17,669 nucleotides of DNA, taken from the NCBI GenBank assembly GCA_009924885.1, contig RFQS01000015.1, forward strand, positions 1-17,669, written 5' to 3'. The stretch is from Pseudomonadota bacterium. Lineage in GTDB: Bacteria; Cyanobacteriota; Vampirovibrionia; LMEP-6097. A model generated the notes under the pieces. The model did not search any database. It saw nothing but the letters and a program-made list of their open reading frames with translations, and was not told the origin of the DNA. The position numbers were made by a program, and so were the translations under genes. Within the stretch, counting starts at the first letter, position 1, and each line of letters opens with the position of its first letter. Below, piece by piece: positions 1 through 6,442 of this stretch.

Positions 1-167
1 AGCTCCACTTTGACTCTATCCCCTGGCAAAATCTTAATGTAGTTTTTTCTAATTTTACCTGAGATACTCGCTAAAACCTCATGGTCGTTATCAAGCCTAA
101 CCACGAACTTCGCTCCCTGAACAGTTTCCACCACCGTCCCTTCCATTTCAATAATTTCTTTAGACAA
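1..167 (-). CDS. infA: Translation initiation factor IF-1 (3' end cut off by the window)
   Basis: The minus strand from 167 encodes about 55 residues beginning (M)SKEIIEMEGTVVETVQGAKF and running through RLDNDHEVLASISGKIRKNY to GDRVKVEL. This is the OB-fold of IF-1, which binds the ribosomal A site during initiation with IF-2 and IF-3. The family is about 72 residues long, so roughly the last 17 lie outside the window. The start is a TTG codon (165-167), supported by a good Shine-Dalgarno AAGGAG seven bases upstream (175-180). It follows map on the same strand after a 49-base gap, so the two probably form an operon map-infA. The TTG start is inferred from the ribosome-binding site and from the usual SKE- N-terminus. 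Confidence 0.93.
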   Translation of the reverse strand, partial: MSKEIIEMEGTVVETVQGAKFVVRLDNDHEVLASISGKIRKNYIKILPGDRVKVE

Positions 168-174
168 ATAAATA

Positions 175-180
175 CTCCTT
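175..180 (-). promoter_or_regulatory. Shine-Dalgarno site of infA
   Basis: AAGGAG on the minus strand, seven bases before the TTG start of infA. It decides the start codon. It is also one of the few strong ribosome-binding sites in the window; most other genes here lack one. Confidence 0.8.
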
Positions 181-216
181 AATAGTAAAGGTCTGTTCCA
201 AAAACTAAAATATCAT

Positions 217-1041
217 TTATTCATCGAAGTGATGGAAAATATTTTTAGTTTTTTTCACATCTGTAATAATTTCAACTGAATCAGAGGTTATTAAAGCTGA
301 ATGTTCAAAATGAGCAGAGTTCTTCCTATCGGCTGTCATGATAGTCCAGCCATCCTTGTGCTTTTTAATTGCAGAACTGCCAATATTTAACATAGGTTCA
401 ATGGCCAGAACCATACCAATTTTAATTTCATCATCGGGGAAATGATTAAAGTATTCCGAAAAATTAGGAATAAAAGGCTGACAGTGATAACTAGGACCTA
501 TCCCATGACCACCAAACTCTTTTACGTTGCCGAATCTATACTCCTTAGCAACAGCCTCTATGGCTGCGGCTATATCACTAATATGCTTACCTGCTTGAAT
601 AACCTCCAAACCAGCCCAAAGTGCCGCATTAGTAGCTTTTAAAAGTCTTTTACTTTTAGAACTGATTTCCCCACAGGGAAAAGTAAAAGCATTATCTCCA
701 ACATAAGTAAAAGGCTTACCGTTAAAATCTTCAGTAACAGTTACACCAACATCAATGCTGACTAAATCACCTTCCTTAAGCTCTCTATCCGTAGGAATAC
801 CGTGTACTATATTTTCATTAACAGAGGTGCATAAAGTACTAGGGAAGCCCATATAGCCTTTAAAAGTGGGTATCGCACCTTGATCACGTATCCACTCTTC
901 AGCAAAAGTATCTAATTCAAGCAATGTAATTCCAGGGCGAATCCTTTCTCCAACCAGATGTAGAATCTCACCAGCCAGAGCACCAGCTCTCCTCATATGT
1001 GGAAATTGCTCTTCAGTAAAAATGCAAATAGGGGCAGACAT
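217..1041 (-). CDS. map: Type I methionine aminopeptidase with an insertion in the active-site region
   Basis: Removes the N-terminal methionine from nascent proteins in the cytoplasm. The 274-residue product shows the pita-bread fold landmarks: the HGIP motif (80-83), IDVG with metal ligand D97, GDNAFTF with the second aspartate D116, GGHGIG with H179, the second active-site histidine H186, IEP with E215, and FEH with E246. All five metal ligands are present, so it should be active. The spacing D97-D116 is 19 residues instead of the usual 11 (D97-D108 in E. coli), an insertion of about eight residues. The start at 1041 gives the expected short N-terminus before the EEQFPHMRRAG helix; no clear Shine-Dalgarno is seen. 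It is divergent from rpsT and lies upstream of infA on the same strand. Confidence 0.96.
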   Translation of the reverse strand: MSAPICIFTEEQFPHMRRAGALAGEILHLVGERIRPGITLLELDTFAEEWIRDQGAIPTFKGYMGFPSTLCTSVNENIVHGIPTDRELKEGDLVSIDVGVTVTEDFNGKPFTYVGDNAFTFPCGEISSKSKRLLKATNAALWAGLEVIQAGKHISDIAAAIEAVAKEYRFGNVKEFGGHGIGPSYHCQPFIPNFSEYFNHFPDDEIKIGMVLAIEPMLNIGSSAIKKHKDGWTIMTADRKNSAHFEHSALITSDSVEIITDVKKTKNIFHHFDE

Positions 1042-1116
1042 AAACTTTAAAAAAACAGTTAGTGAAGAAAAACTATTTTTTCATCACTTCCCTAAAAAAA
1101 GAATAACACGATATGT

Positions 1117-1122
1117 TATGAT
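1117..1122 (+). promoter_or_regulatory. Possible -10 element of rpsT
   Basis: TATGAT (5 of 6 matches to TATAAT), ten bases before the rpsT ATG. No convincing -35 hexamer is visible at 16-18 bases upstream, where the sequence is A-rich. If used, the leader would be only a few bases long, which fits the absence of a Shine-Dalgarno before rpsT. Confidence 0.4.
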
Positions 1123-1132
1123 GATCCTTCCT

Positions 1133-1411
1133 ATGCCGAATATTAAATCTGCAAAAAAGAGAGACGAGATTAACGCTCGTAATAACAAAAAGAACACTGA
1201 GCTTAAGTCTAAAGTGCGTACCCTTATTAAGGCCTGCCTAGTTGCTGCGACATCTAAAGATGAAAAAGCCATTGATGAAAAATTAGCGAAAGCTTACCAA
1301 GCTATAGATAAAGCCTCTAAAGGCAGTACTTTCCATAAAAACAAAGCTGCTAGATTGAAAAGCAGATTAGTTCAAAGAATCAGAGTACTTAAGTCTGAAG
1401 CTGTTAAGTAA
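1133..1411 (+). CDS. rpsT: 30S ribosomal protein S20
   Basis: A 92-residue, lysine-rich protein that binds 16S rRNA in the small subunit. The N-terminal PNIKSAKKR and the later FHKNKAARLKSRL segment match the S20 family, whose usual length is 85-95. An upstream in-frame ATG at 1022 would add 37 residues with no family counterpart and would run into map, so I chose the ATG at 1133, where the conserved MPNIKSAKKR begins. No Shine-Dalgarno precedes it. It is divergent from map (91 bases between start codons) and is followed by a palindromic element whose central hairpin may serve as its terminator. Confidence 0.96.
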   Translation: MPNIKSAKKRDEINARNNKKNTELKSKVRTLIKACLVAATSKDEKAIDEKLAKAYQAIDKASKGSTFHKNKAARLKSRLVQRIRVLKSEAVK

Positions 1412-1436
1412 TTTTACGAGAGGGGCATACAAGTCC

Positions 1437-1630
1437 ATCTTCTGCGTTTTCGTTGTCCTCATGATCCTCATACAAGCTTGATTCATCAAGCTTGTATTTT
1501 TGCATACTCGGCATCGCCGGAAGTTACTCCTAGTACTTGGAGATTCACAAAAACCCCAAAACTTAGAGGGTGTTCCTCGCAAACGTACAAGTTCAAGGCT
1601 GAGGACAACGAAAACGCAAAAATTGAAGAT
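1437..1630. repeat. Palindromic intergenic element (Rickettsiales palindromic element- or MITE-like)
   Basis: The gap between rpsT and fliP is dominated by a nested palindrome. The outer arms are a perfect 19-bp inverted repeat, TGCGTTTTCGTTGTCCTCA at 1443-1461 and its complement at 1600-1618. They extend to ATCTTC / GAAGAT (1437-1442 / 1625-1630) with a 6-base interruption on the right side. Inside lie a perfect 13-bp-armed hairpin (1470-1497), CGGC-ATC-GCCG (around 1508-1518) and CTCC...GGAG (around 1527-1542). The minus strand stays open for about 70 codons and the plus strand also, as is seen for palindromic elements that insert in genes, but neither frame looks like a normal protein. No transposase is present. 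I cannot confirm family membership or identify target-site duplications. Confidence 0.7.
1470..1501 (+). terminator. Hairpin with T-run, likely rpsT terminator
   Basis: A perfect 13-bp inverted repeat with a 2-base centre. The left arm is ATACAAGCTTGAT at 1470-1482 and the right arm 1485-1497, followed by a T-run to 1501. It lies 59 bases after the rpsT stop inside the palindromic element. The stem is AT-rich but long, so Rho-independent termination is plausible. It may simply be part of the repeat. Confidence 0.5.
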
Positions 1631-1673
1631 TGCCAGCAGTCCCCTAAGGGGTTTTATGTTTTAATTGGATTAT

Positions 1674-2447
1674 ATGCTTAAAAAAATTTTAGAACTGATC
1701 AAAAAGAGAAAAATTTTAAGCTTCAGCCTTATTAGTTTTTTAATTTCCTTTAGCTGCTTACTTGCAGTACAAGCTGCCCCTGGACTGAATATATCTTTTA
1801 ACGATAACCAGCAAGGAGTAGGATTAGGTCTTCAAATCTTAATCCTATTAACTATCTTAAGCATCGCTCCATCTATCTTGCTTATGACGACTAGTTTTAT
1901 AAGATTTGTCGTCGTCTTTGGGCTTCTCAGGCAAGCACTAGGCCTAGGTAGCTTACCACCAACTCAAGTATTAATCGGGCTTTCAATAATTTTGACTTTC
2001 GTTGTCATGAACCCCTACTTCACTCAGATAAACGATAAAGCCTTACAACCCTTTCTAGCAAAGCAGATAGATGAAAAAGAGTTTATCACCAATGCTATTG
2101 GGCCTTTACGTGAATTCATGCTTAGCCAAACCCCCGAGGATGAACTCAAGTTAGGCTTTAAAATAGCCAAAATCGAGCAGCCAGAAAGTGCAGAAGAGAT
2201 GCCATTACATATATTAATGGTTTCGTTCATACTAAGCGAACTTAAGAAGTCTTTCCAAATTGGCTTTGTATTATTCTTACCATTTGTAGTTATAGACATG
2301 ATTACAGCAAGTGCCCTAGTTTCAATCGGTCTCATGTTCCTACCTCCCGCCACCATTTCCTTGCCCTTTAAGCTAGTATTGTTTGTTTTAGTTGACGGGT
2401 GGAATATAATCTGTGAGAATTTAGTTACCAGTTTCAACCCAAATTAA
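1674..2447 (+). CDS. fliP: Flagellar type III export gate protein FliP
   Basis: FliP forms, with FliQ and FliR, the core of the flagellar export gate in the inner membrane. The 257-residue product starts with a cleavable signal-like segment (basic residues, then FSLISFLISFSCLLAVQAA). It has a paired membrane segment near LTILSIAPSILLMTTSFIRF, a central loop, and the highly conserved C-terminal part with ELKKSFQIGFVLFLPFVVID and PPATISLPFKLVLF, followed by DGWN. These match FliP more closely than the SctR proteins of virulence secretion systems. An in-frame TTG at 1665 would add three residues. I prefer the ATG at 1674 because TTTAAT (1660-1665) lies 8 bases before it. fliQ follows after 27 bases; fliR, flhA and flhB are not in the window. 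Confidence 0.95.
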   Translation: MLKKILELIKKRKILSFSLISFLISFSCLLAVQAAPGLNISFNDNQQGVGLGLQILILLTILSIAPSILLMTTSFIRFVVVFGLLRQALGLGSLPPTQVLIGLSIILTFVVMNPYFTQINDKALQPFLAKQIDEKEFITNAIGPLREFMLSQTPEDELKLGFKIAKIEQPESAEEMPLHILMVSFILSELKKSFQIGFVLFLPFVVIDMITASALVSIGLMFLPPATISLPFKLVLFVLVDGWNIICENLVTSFNPN

Positions 2448-2474
2448 GGATAAAGATTCTTTAAGCGTAAAATA

Positions 2475-2741
2475 ATGAACGATACACTTATACTTGAACT
2501 CACTAATAGAATGCTGATTGTATCAGCGATAATCTCTATACCTATTTTAATTCCAGGGTTGATTGTGGGTATCCTAGTAAGTATTTTTCAAGCTATAACT
2601 CAGATCAATGAACAGACTTTAACTTTCGTACCTAAGCTAATAGCTCTTATCGTTACTTATTTACTAGTCGGTGGCTGGATAATGCAGTATGTAGTAGATT
2701 TCACTCGTGAAGTTTTTAATAAAATTCCTGAATTAGCTTAG
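2475..2741 (+). CDS. fliQ: Flagellar export gate protein FliQ
   Basis: An 88-residue inner-membrane protein of two transmembrane helices, the usual size of FliQ (about 89). The first helix is around residues 14-37 (IVSAIISIPILIPGLIVGIL). It is followed by the diagnostic loop FQAITQINEQTLTFVPK and a second helix (LIALIVTYLLVGGWIM). FliQ packs around the FliP/FliR core of the export gate. It lies 27 bases after fliP and is probably cotranscribed. No obvious Shine-Dalgarno is seen in AAGCGTAAAATA before the ATG. Confidence 0.95.
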   Translation: MNDTLILELTNRMLIVSAIISIPILIPGLIVGILVSIFQAITQINEQTLTFVPKLIALIVTYLLVGGWIMQYVVDFTREVFNKIPELA

Positions 2742-2783
2742 TTATACTATTTTGGAAAATTCTTTTAAGAGACTGCTAAGTCC

Positions 2784-2861
2784 ATGATAAAAAGGCTAAG
2801 GAGATCATTCAAGAGGGATGAAAAAGTTTTTTCCAGATTAAAATGGTATCTTGATACTTAA
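2784..2861 (+). CDS. Possible 25-residue basic peptide ORF, overlapping the next start
   Basis: An ATG at 2784 opens a 25-codon frame (begins MIKRLRRSFKRDEK, ends WYLDT) whose TAA stop shares one base with the ATG of the dehydrogenase gene (TAATG at 2859-2863). The peptide is very basic and has no recognisable family. No Shine-Dalgarno is visible. The stop-start overlap is the arrangement used for translational coupling, so it could be a leader peptide, but a frame of this length is easily found by chance. Confidence 0.2.
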   Translation: MIKRLRRSFKRDEKVFSRLKWYLDT

Positions 2862-3667
2862 TGAAAAATAACAAAACAGTTTTAATTACAGGTGCCTCTA
2901 GTGGTATAGGTTATGAGCTTGCGAAACTTCTCGCCAAAGAAAGATATGATTTAATCCTTACAGCAAGAAGGCTGGAGAGGTTAAAACACTTAAAAGAATC
3001 AATAGAGGCGACTATCAGTGATATTAAAATTACTATTTTTAGCGAGGACTTGTCTACAGAACATGCTGCTGAAGACCTCTTCAAAAAAATCAAACAAGAA
3101 AATCTAAACTTAGATATTCTCATAAACAATGCTGGCATGGGCGACCTGTCATATTTTTCCGAAGCCAATATAGAAACACTTTCTAAAATGATTCACCTCA
3201 ACATACTCAGCTTAACGAAGCTAAGCCGGTTTTTTATTTCAGATATCAAAAATTCACCAGCAGGAGCCATTATCAATATAGCCTCCACGGCAAGCTTCCA
3301 GCCAGTGCCATTAATGGCAGTCTATGCAGCAACAAAAGCTTACGTGAAAAGCTTCTCACTTGCTTTGGAAACAGAGCTGGAGGAAGATAAAAATAATAAG
3401 GCGAAAATAATTTGCATCTGCCCTGGAGTTACTCAAACAGAGTTCTTTGCAAATGCTAATGCAAACCCACTAGGTTTACCAGAAGGGTTTATAGCTAGCT
3501 CAGAAGAAGTAGCAAAATTCACCCTAAAAACTATTCAGCAAGGTAAAAGCGGCGTAGCGGTTCATGGAAAAATGAATTCAGCTCTAGCACTCCTATCTAG
3601 AGTGTTGCCAGCTAATTTAAGTAATGCCATTAGTCTGTATATAATGAAAAAATTAATTCGTACTTAA
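2861..3667 (+). CDS. Short-chain dehydrogenase/reductase of the DltE-like (COG0300) type
   Basis: A 268-residue classical SDR oxidoreductase, presumably NADP(H)-dependent given the ARR after the second strand (35-37). It has the Rossmann motif TGASSGIG (10-17), NNAG (89-92) and the catalytic tetrad N114, S142, Y155 and K159 (YAATK). The family acts on diverse carbonyl or hydroxyl substrates, including fatty acyl and sterol-like compounds, so the substrate cannot be told from sequence. The C-terminal stretch VLPANLSNAISLYIMKKL may associate with the membrane. It stands alone between fliQ (119-base gap) and the EF-hand protease (125-base gap). Confidence 0.9.
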   Translation: MKNNKTVLITGASSGIGYELAKLLAKERYDLILTARRLERLKHLKESIEATISDIKITIFSEDLSTEHAAEDLFKKIKQENLNLDILINNAGMGDLSYFSEANIETLSKMIHLNILSLTKLSRFFISDIKNSPAGAIINIASTASFQPVPLMAVYAATKAYVKSFSLALETELEEDKNNKAKIICICPGVTQTEFFANANANPLGLPEGFIASSEEVAKFTLKTIQQGKSGVAVHGKMNSALALLSRVLPANLSNAISLYIMKKLIRT

Positions 3668-3733
3668 ATCCTGATGTCATTTTTTCTTAACTAATGCCTA
3701 TATAAGATAACAATATTATTTTAAGGATAGATA

Positions 3734-3764
3734 GGCAGGGATTAGCTAAATTCTGGAATCTGCC
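3734..3764 (+). other. Imperfect hairpin in the gap before the protease gene
   Basis: GGCAG-GG-ATT (3734-3743) pairs with AATCTGCC (3757-3764), giving eight base pairs with a 2-base bulge. It is followed by TTAAATT rather than a clean T-run. It could be a weak terminator for the dehydrogenase gene or a structure in the protease leader. The rest of this 125-base gap is AT-rich with several TATAAT-like hexamers (TATATAAG near 3700). Confidence 0.25.
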
Positions 3765-3792
3765 TTAAATTAATATTCAGATCTCTAAATTT

Positions 3793-5010
3793 ATGAATAT
3801 AGAATTCTCCGTTCAGCAAATACGTTACGAATTAAGTAGAATAACTGGTAATGGTCTAGGTAGTCCTGGGATTGGTCGCCTAATAAATTACTATTTAAAA
3901 GACACTGATAAAAGCGGTGGTATTAGTCTTGAAGAATTTAAAAATGCCACTGATCAGTATTCTCGTCTAGGTAATCCTAAGAATATTTCTAAGGAAACTT
4001 TTAAAATTATTGAAGATGATTGGCTTAATTTGGGGAAGAATGTCCAACTGCCAATTGATCAAAAGTTCACTCAAGGCTTTGCCAGAAGAGGAATCAATCC
4101 AGAAGCGATGACCCCTAGTAATCGCCCAACTATTCCTCCTAATTTAATTTCCCTCGCACAAGAATCTACTTTGCCAGTATTTAATGGTGCTAAGCAGCAT
4201 GGTTCTCTCGGTATATTTGAAAAACAGACTTTAGATAATGGCAAAACTATTTATTTTTTTATTACGGCAAACCACCTTTTGGATGAAGAAGAATCTAAAA
4301 ATCTACAAGTCAAACTTAAAGATGGGACTGAAAGTCCATTAAATATTTTAGAGTCAACAGGAGATAATAATAAAGACCGAGCAATAGGGTACTTTATCAG
4401 TGACAATTCAAGTCTACCAGCAGTCCCCTTAAGTAATGAGTACGCAAAAGCGGGCGATCAAGTAATTAACACTGGATACCCTGCCAAAATAGACCAAGAT
4501 ACTAGAGCTTTTGAACACTTTCGTACAAGAGCAGATTACATAAAATACGATCAAAAGCGCGAAGTAACACAAATAACGGACATGACTTATTTAACTGAAC
4601 ATAGCCTAAATGAAAATAATCCTCCTCCTCTTCCAGCTGGATTCAGCTATGTAGACCCATCAAGGGATGAAAGAAATCGATATCTTTACCACACTAATCT
4701 ATCTGGGCTTCCTGGGCAGTCTGGCAGTCCACTTTTCAGGGTTACCGATGATAATAATTTAGAAATAATTGGAGTAGCGCATCGTGCTTGGGTCGGAAAG
4801 TATGACCCTCAAACGGAGAATCTGATATTTAATAATGATTACAAAGTACCCTATGATCCTCAAATTGAGTTAGATAGAAGAAATACAGAGCCTATTAGAG
4901 TAAATTTAGAGTTCACTACATTTGCATCAGTAAACAGTAAAATTAACTATCCAAATTTAGAAAAAACTATCCAAGATACTATCAATAAAGAGAATCAGAA
5001 TTCAAAATGA
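3793..5010 (+). CDS. Trypsin-like (S1 fold) serine protease with an N-terminal EF-hand
   Basis: A 405-residue protein. Residues 37-48 (DTDKSGGISLEE) form a textbook EF-hand calcium-binding loop: ligands at positions 1, 3 and 5 (D37, D39, S41), G at 6, I at 8 and E48 at 12. From about residue 125 there is a chymotrypsin-fold domain with histidine in TANHLL (H161), a candidate aspartate in DRAIGYF (D195), and the nucleophile in GQSGSPLF (S310), followed by IIGVAH. The triad order H-D-S and the spacing fit secreted S1 or V8-like enzymes. There is no signal peptide or membrane segment, so export, if any, would need a type I or IV system, or the enzyme works inside the cell. Calcium control of activity is an inference. 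It is convergent with purA, 30 bases apart. Confidence 0.8.
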   Translation: MNIEFSVQQIRYELSRITGNGLGSPGIGRLINYYLKDTDKSGGISLEEFKNATDQYSRLGNPKNISKETFKIIEDDWLNLGKNVQLPIDQKFTQGFARRGINPEAMTPSNRPTIPPNLISLAQESTLPVFNGAKQHGSLGIFEKQTLDNGKTIYFFITANHLLDEEESKNLQVKLKDGTESPLNILESTGDNNKDRAIGYFISDNSSLPAVPLSNEYAKAGDQVINTGYPAKIDQDTRAFEHFRTRADYIKYDQKREVTQITDMTYLTEHSLNENNPPPLPAGFSYVDPSRDERNRYLYHTNLSGLPGQSGSPLFRVTDDNNLEIIGVAHRAWVGKYDPQTENLIFNNDYKVPYDPQIELDRRNTEPIRVNLEFTTFASVNSKINYPNLEKTIQDTINKENQNSK

Positions 5011-5040
5011 TAAATCAGATGCTCTCATTAATAAAAATAA

Positions 5041-6366
5041 TCAAACAACCGCTTTCGCTCTCCCAAACGGAGACTTATCAATTATAATCTCCTCCCTATC
5101 CGGACCAACACCAATAATATCAATAGACACACCAAGTGTCTCTTCAATAAAACTCAGATACTCTTTAGCATTAGCAGGCAAATCCTTTCTAGATCTAGCA
5201 TCACGGCAGCGAGATCTTTCATTTTTCCAGCCAGCAAACTCTTTATAAACTGGTTCAAGATTAGCCATATTTTCACATAGAGGGAAATCAGAGTAAACTT
5301 CTCCAGTCTCTTTATTTTTATAAGCGATACAGGCTTTAATAGTCTCCATATCATCAAGCACATCTAGCTTGGTCAGAGCAAAAGAAGAAATACTATTCAC
5401 TCTTACCGCTAATTTTAAAAGCACTAAATCTAACCAACCTACTTTTCTTGCTCTACCAGTGGTAGTCCCGAACTCCGCCCACGGAGTGCCTTCCGCAACT
5501 AAAACTTTAGCTAAATCACCATCAAGCTGTGTAGGAAAAGGACCTTCACCGACTCTAGTCGTAAAAGCTTTAGCTACACCGATTACTGCATTAATAGATA
5601 AAGGCCCTACACCAGTACCGATAGTTGCTCCACCAGCAATAGGATTAGAACTAGTAACGAAAGGATAAGTACCGTGATCTATATCTAAAAGCGTTCCCTG
5701 AGCGCCCTCGAATAAAATATTTTCTTCATTCTTTCTTGCATGAAAAAGATCTAGAGATACATCTGTAATAAACGGTCTTAGACTATGGCCATAAGCTAAA
5801 TAAGTCTCAAGAATATTTTCTAAATCTAATTCTGGCTTATTATATAATTTCGACAGTATCGCATTTTTTTCAGGAAGTACTGCCTTTAATCGAGTCCTGA
5901 GCAGAGTTTCATCTAAAATATCTTTAATACGAATTCCTGTTCTAGAAATTTTATCTGCGTAAGTAGGTCCTATTCCTCTTACCGTCGTACCGATTTTATT
6001 TTCACCACGAGCCTCTTCCTGAGCTGCATCTATAAGAATATGATACGGCATAGTTACATGAGCTAGTGGACTTATTTTCAGACTAGTTAAATCTAAACCA
6101 TCATTCTCTAAAGCCTGCATTTCACTCAAAAGAGCCTTAGGATCTATAACTGCACCGTTCCCAATAAAACATTTCTTGCCTGGATAAAGAATCCCCGAAG
6201 GCACTAAATGGAATTTATATTTCTTACCATTCGCTGTAACCGTGTGCCCAGCGTTATTACCGCCCTGATATCTAACTACATAATCAGCTTTTTCAGCAAG
6301 AAGATCTACGATCTTAGCCTTACCCTCATCTCCCCATTGAGCACCTAATACTACTAAACTCACCAT
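5041..6366 (-). CDS. purA: Adenylosuccinate synthetase
   Basis: Joins IMP and aspartate using GTP, the first step from IMP to AMP. The 441-residue product has the N-terminal QWGDEGKAKIVDLL loop with catalytic D13, NNAGHT with H41, QGTLLDIDHGTYPFVTSSN in the middle, and the aspartate/GTP-binding GTTTGRARKVGWLD and LTKLDVLD segments. With the ATG at 6366, D13 and H41 fall exactly at the E. coli numbers, so I prefer it to the in-frame TTG at 6375, which would add three residues. The loop has alanine (GDEGKAK) where most homologues have glycine (GDEGKGK). It is divergent from fabI, and TATTAT (6375-6380) lies 8 bases before its ATG. Confidence 0.97.
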   Translation of the reverse strand: MVSLVVLGAQWGDEGKAKIVDLLAEKADYVVRYQGGNNAGHTVTANGKKYKFHLVPSGILYPGKKCFIGNGAVIDPKALLSEMQALENDGLDLTSLKISPLAHVTMPYHILIDAAQEEARGENKIGTTVRGIGPTYADKISRTGIRIKDILDETLLRTRLKAVLPEKNAILSKLYNKPELDLENILETYLAYGHSLRPFITDVSLDLFHARKNEENILFEGAQGTLLDIDHGTYPFVTSSNPIAGGATIGTGVGPLSINAVIGVAKAFTTRVGEGPFPTQLDGDLAKVLVAEGTPWAEFGTTTGRARKVGWLDLVLLKLAVRVNSISSFALTKLDVLDDMETIKACIAYKNKETGEVYSDFPLCENMANLEPVYKEFAGWKNERSRCRDARSRKDLPANAKEYLSFIEETLGVSIDIIGVGPDREEIIIDKSPFGRAKAVV

Positions 6367-6374
6367 TTTAACCA

Positions 6375-6380
6375 ATAATA
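6375..6380 (-). promoter_or_regulatory. Possible -10 element of purA
   Basis: TATTAT on the minus strand (5 of 6 matches to TATAAT), with exactly eight bases between it and the purA ATG at 6366. Transcription would start at or within a base or two of the start codon. There is no Shine-Dalgarno before purA. Confidence 0.45.
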
Positions 6381-6389
6381 GCAGAGACT

Positions 6390-6430
6390 AGGACACAACT
6401 CCATTTTCTACGTTTTCGTCCTCTATGATA
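6390..6430. repeat. Probable decayed copy of the palindromic element arm
   Basis: CTACGTTTTCGTCCTCTATGAT (6409-6430, here split as CTACGTTTTCG and TCCTCTATGAT) matches the left arm of the 1437-1630 element (CTGCGTTTTCG, TTGTCCTCATGAT) apart from one substitution and small indels. An AGGAC at 6390-6394 pairs with GTCCT at 6418-6422, so a weak hairpin remains. It sits in the 76-base region between the divergent purA and fabI start codons and ends in the TATGATAAAAT stretch that probably holds the fabI -10 element. Confidence 0.4.
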
Positions 6431-6434
6431 AAAT
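6429..6434 (+). promoter_or_regulatory. Possible -10 element of fabI
   Basis: TAAAAT, 5 of 6 matches to TATAAT, with eight bases before the fabI ATG at 6443. An overlapping alternative TATGAT lies at 6424-6429. No clear -35 hexamer or Shine-Dalgarno is seen. Confidence 0.4.
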
Positions 6435-6442
6435 GAGAAACT

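Noticed and set aside
1641..1655. CCCCTAAGGGGTTTT as a terminator ahead of fliP
   Set aside because: The stem is at most four base pairs with a 3-base loop, too weak. AAGGGG could act as a Shine-Dalgarno but lies too far (22 bases) from the ATG.
1367..1681. Two opposing open frames of about 70 codons in the rpsT-fliP gap
   Set aside because: They are the two strands of the palindromic element, read into rpsT and fliP at their ends. Neither resembles a protein family or has a ribosome-binding site.
2024..2437. 137-codon minus-strand frame inside fliP
   Set aside because: Antisense to clearly conserved fliP codons, with no motif.
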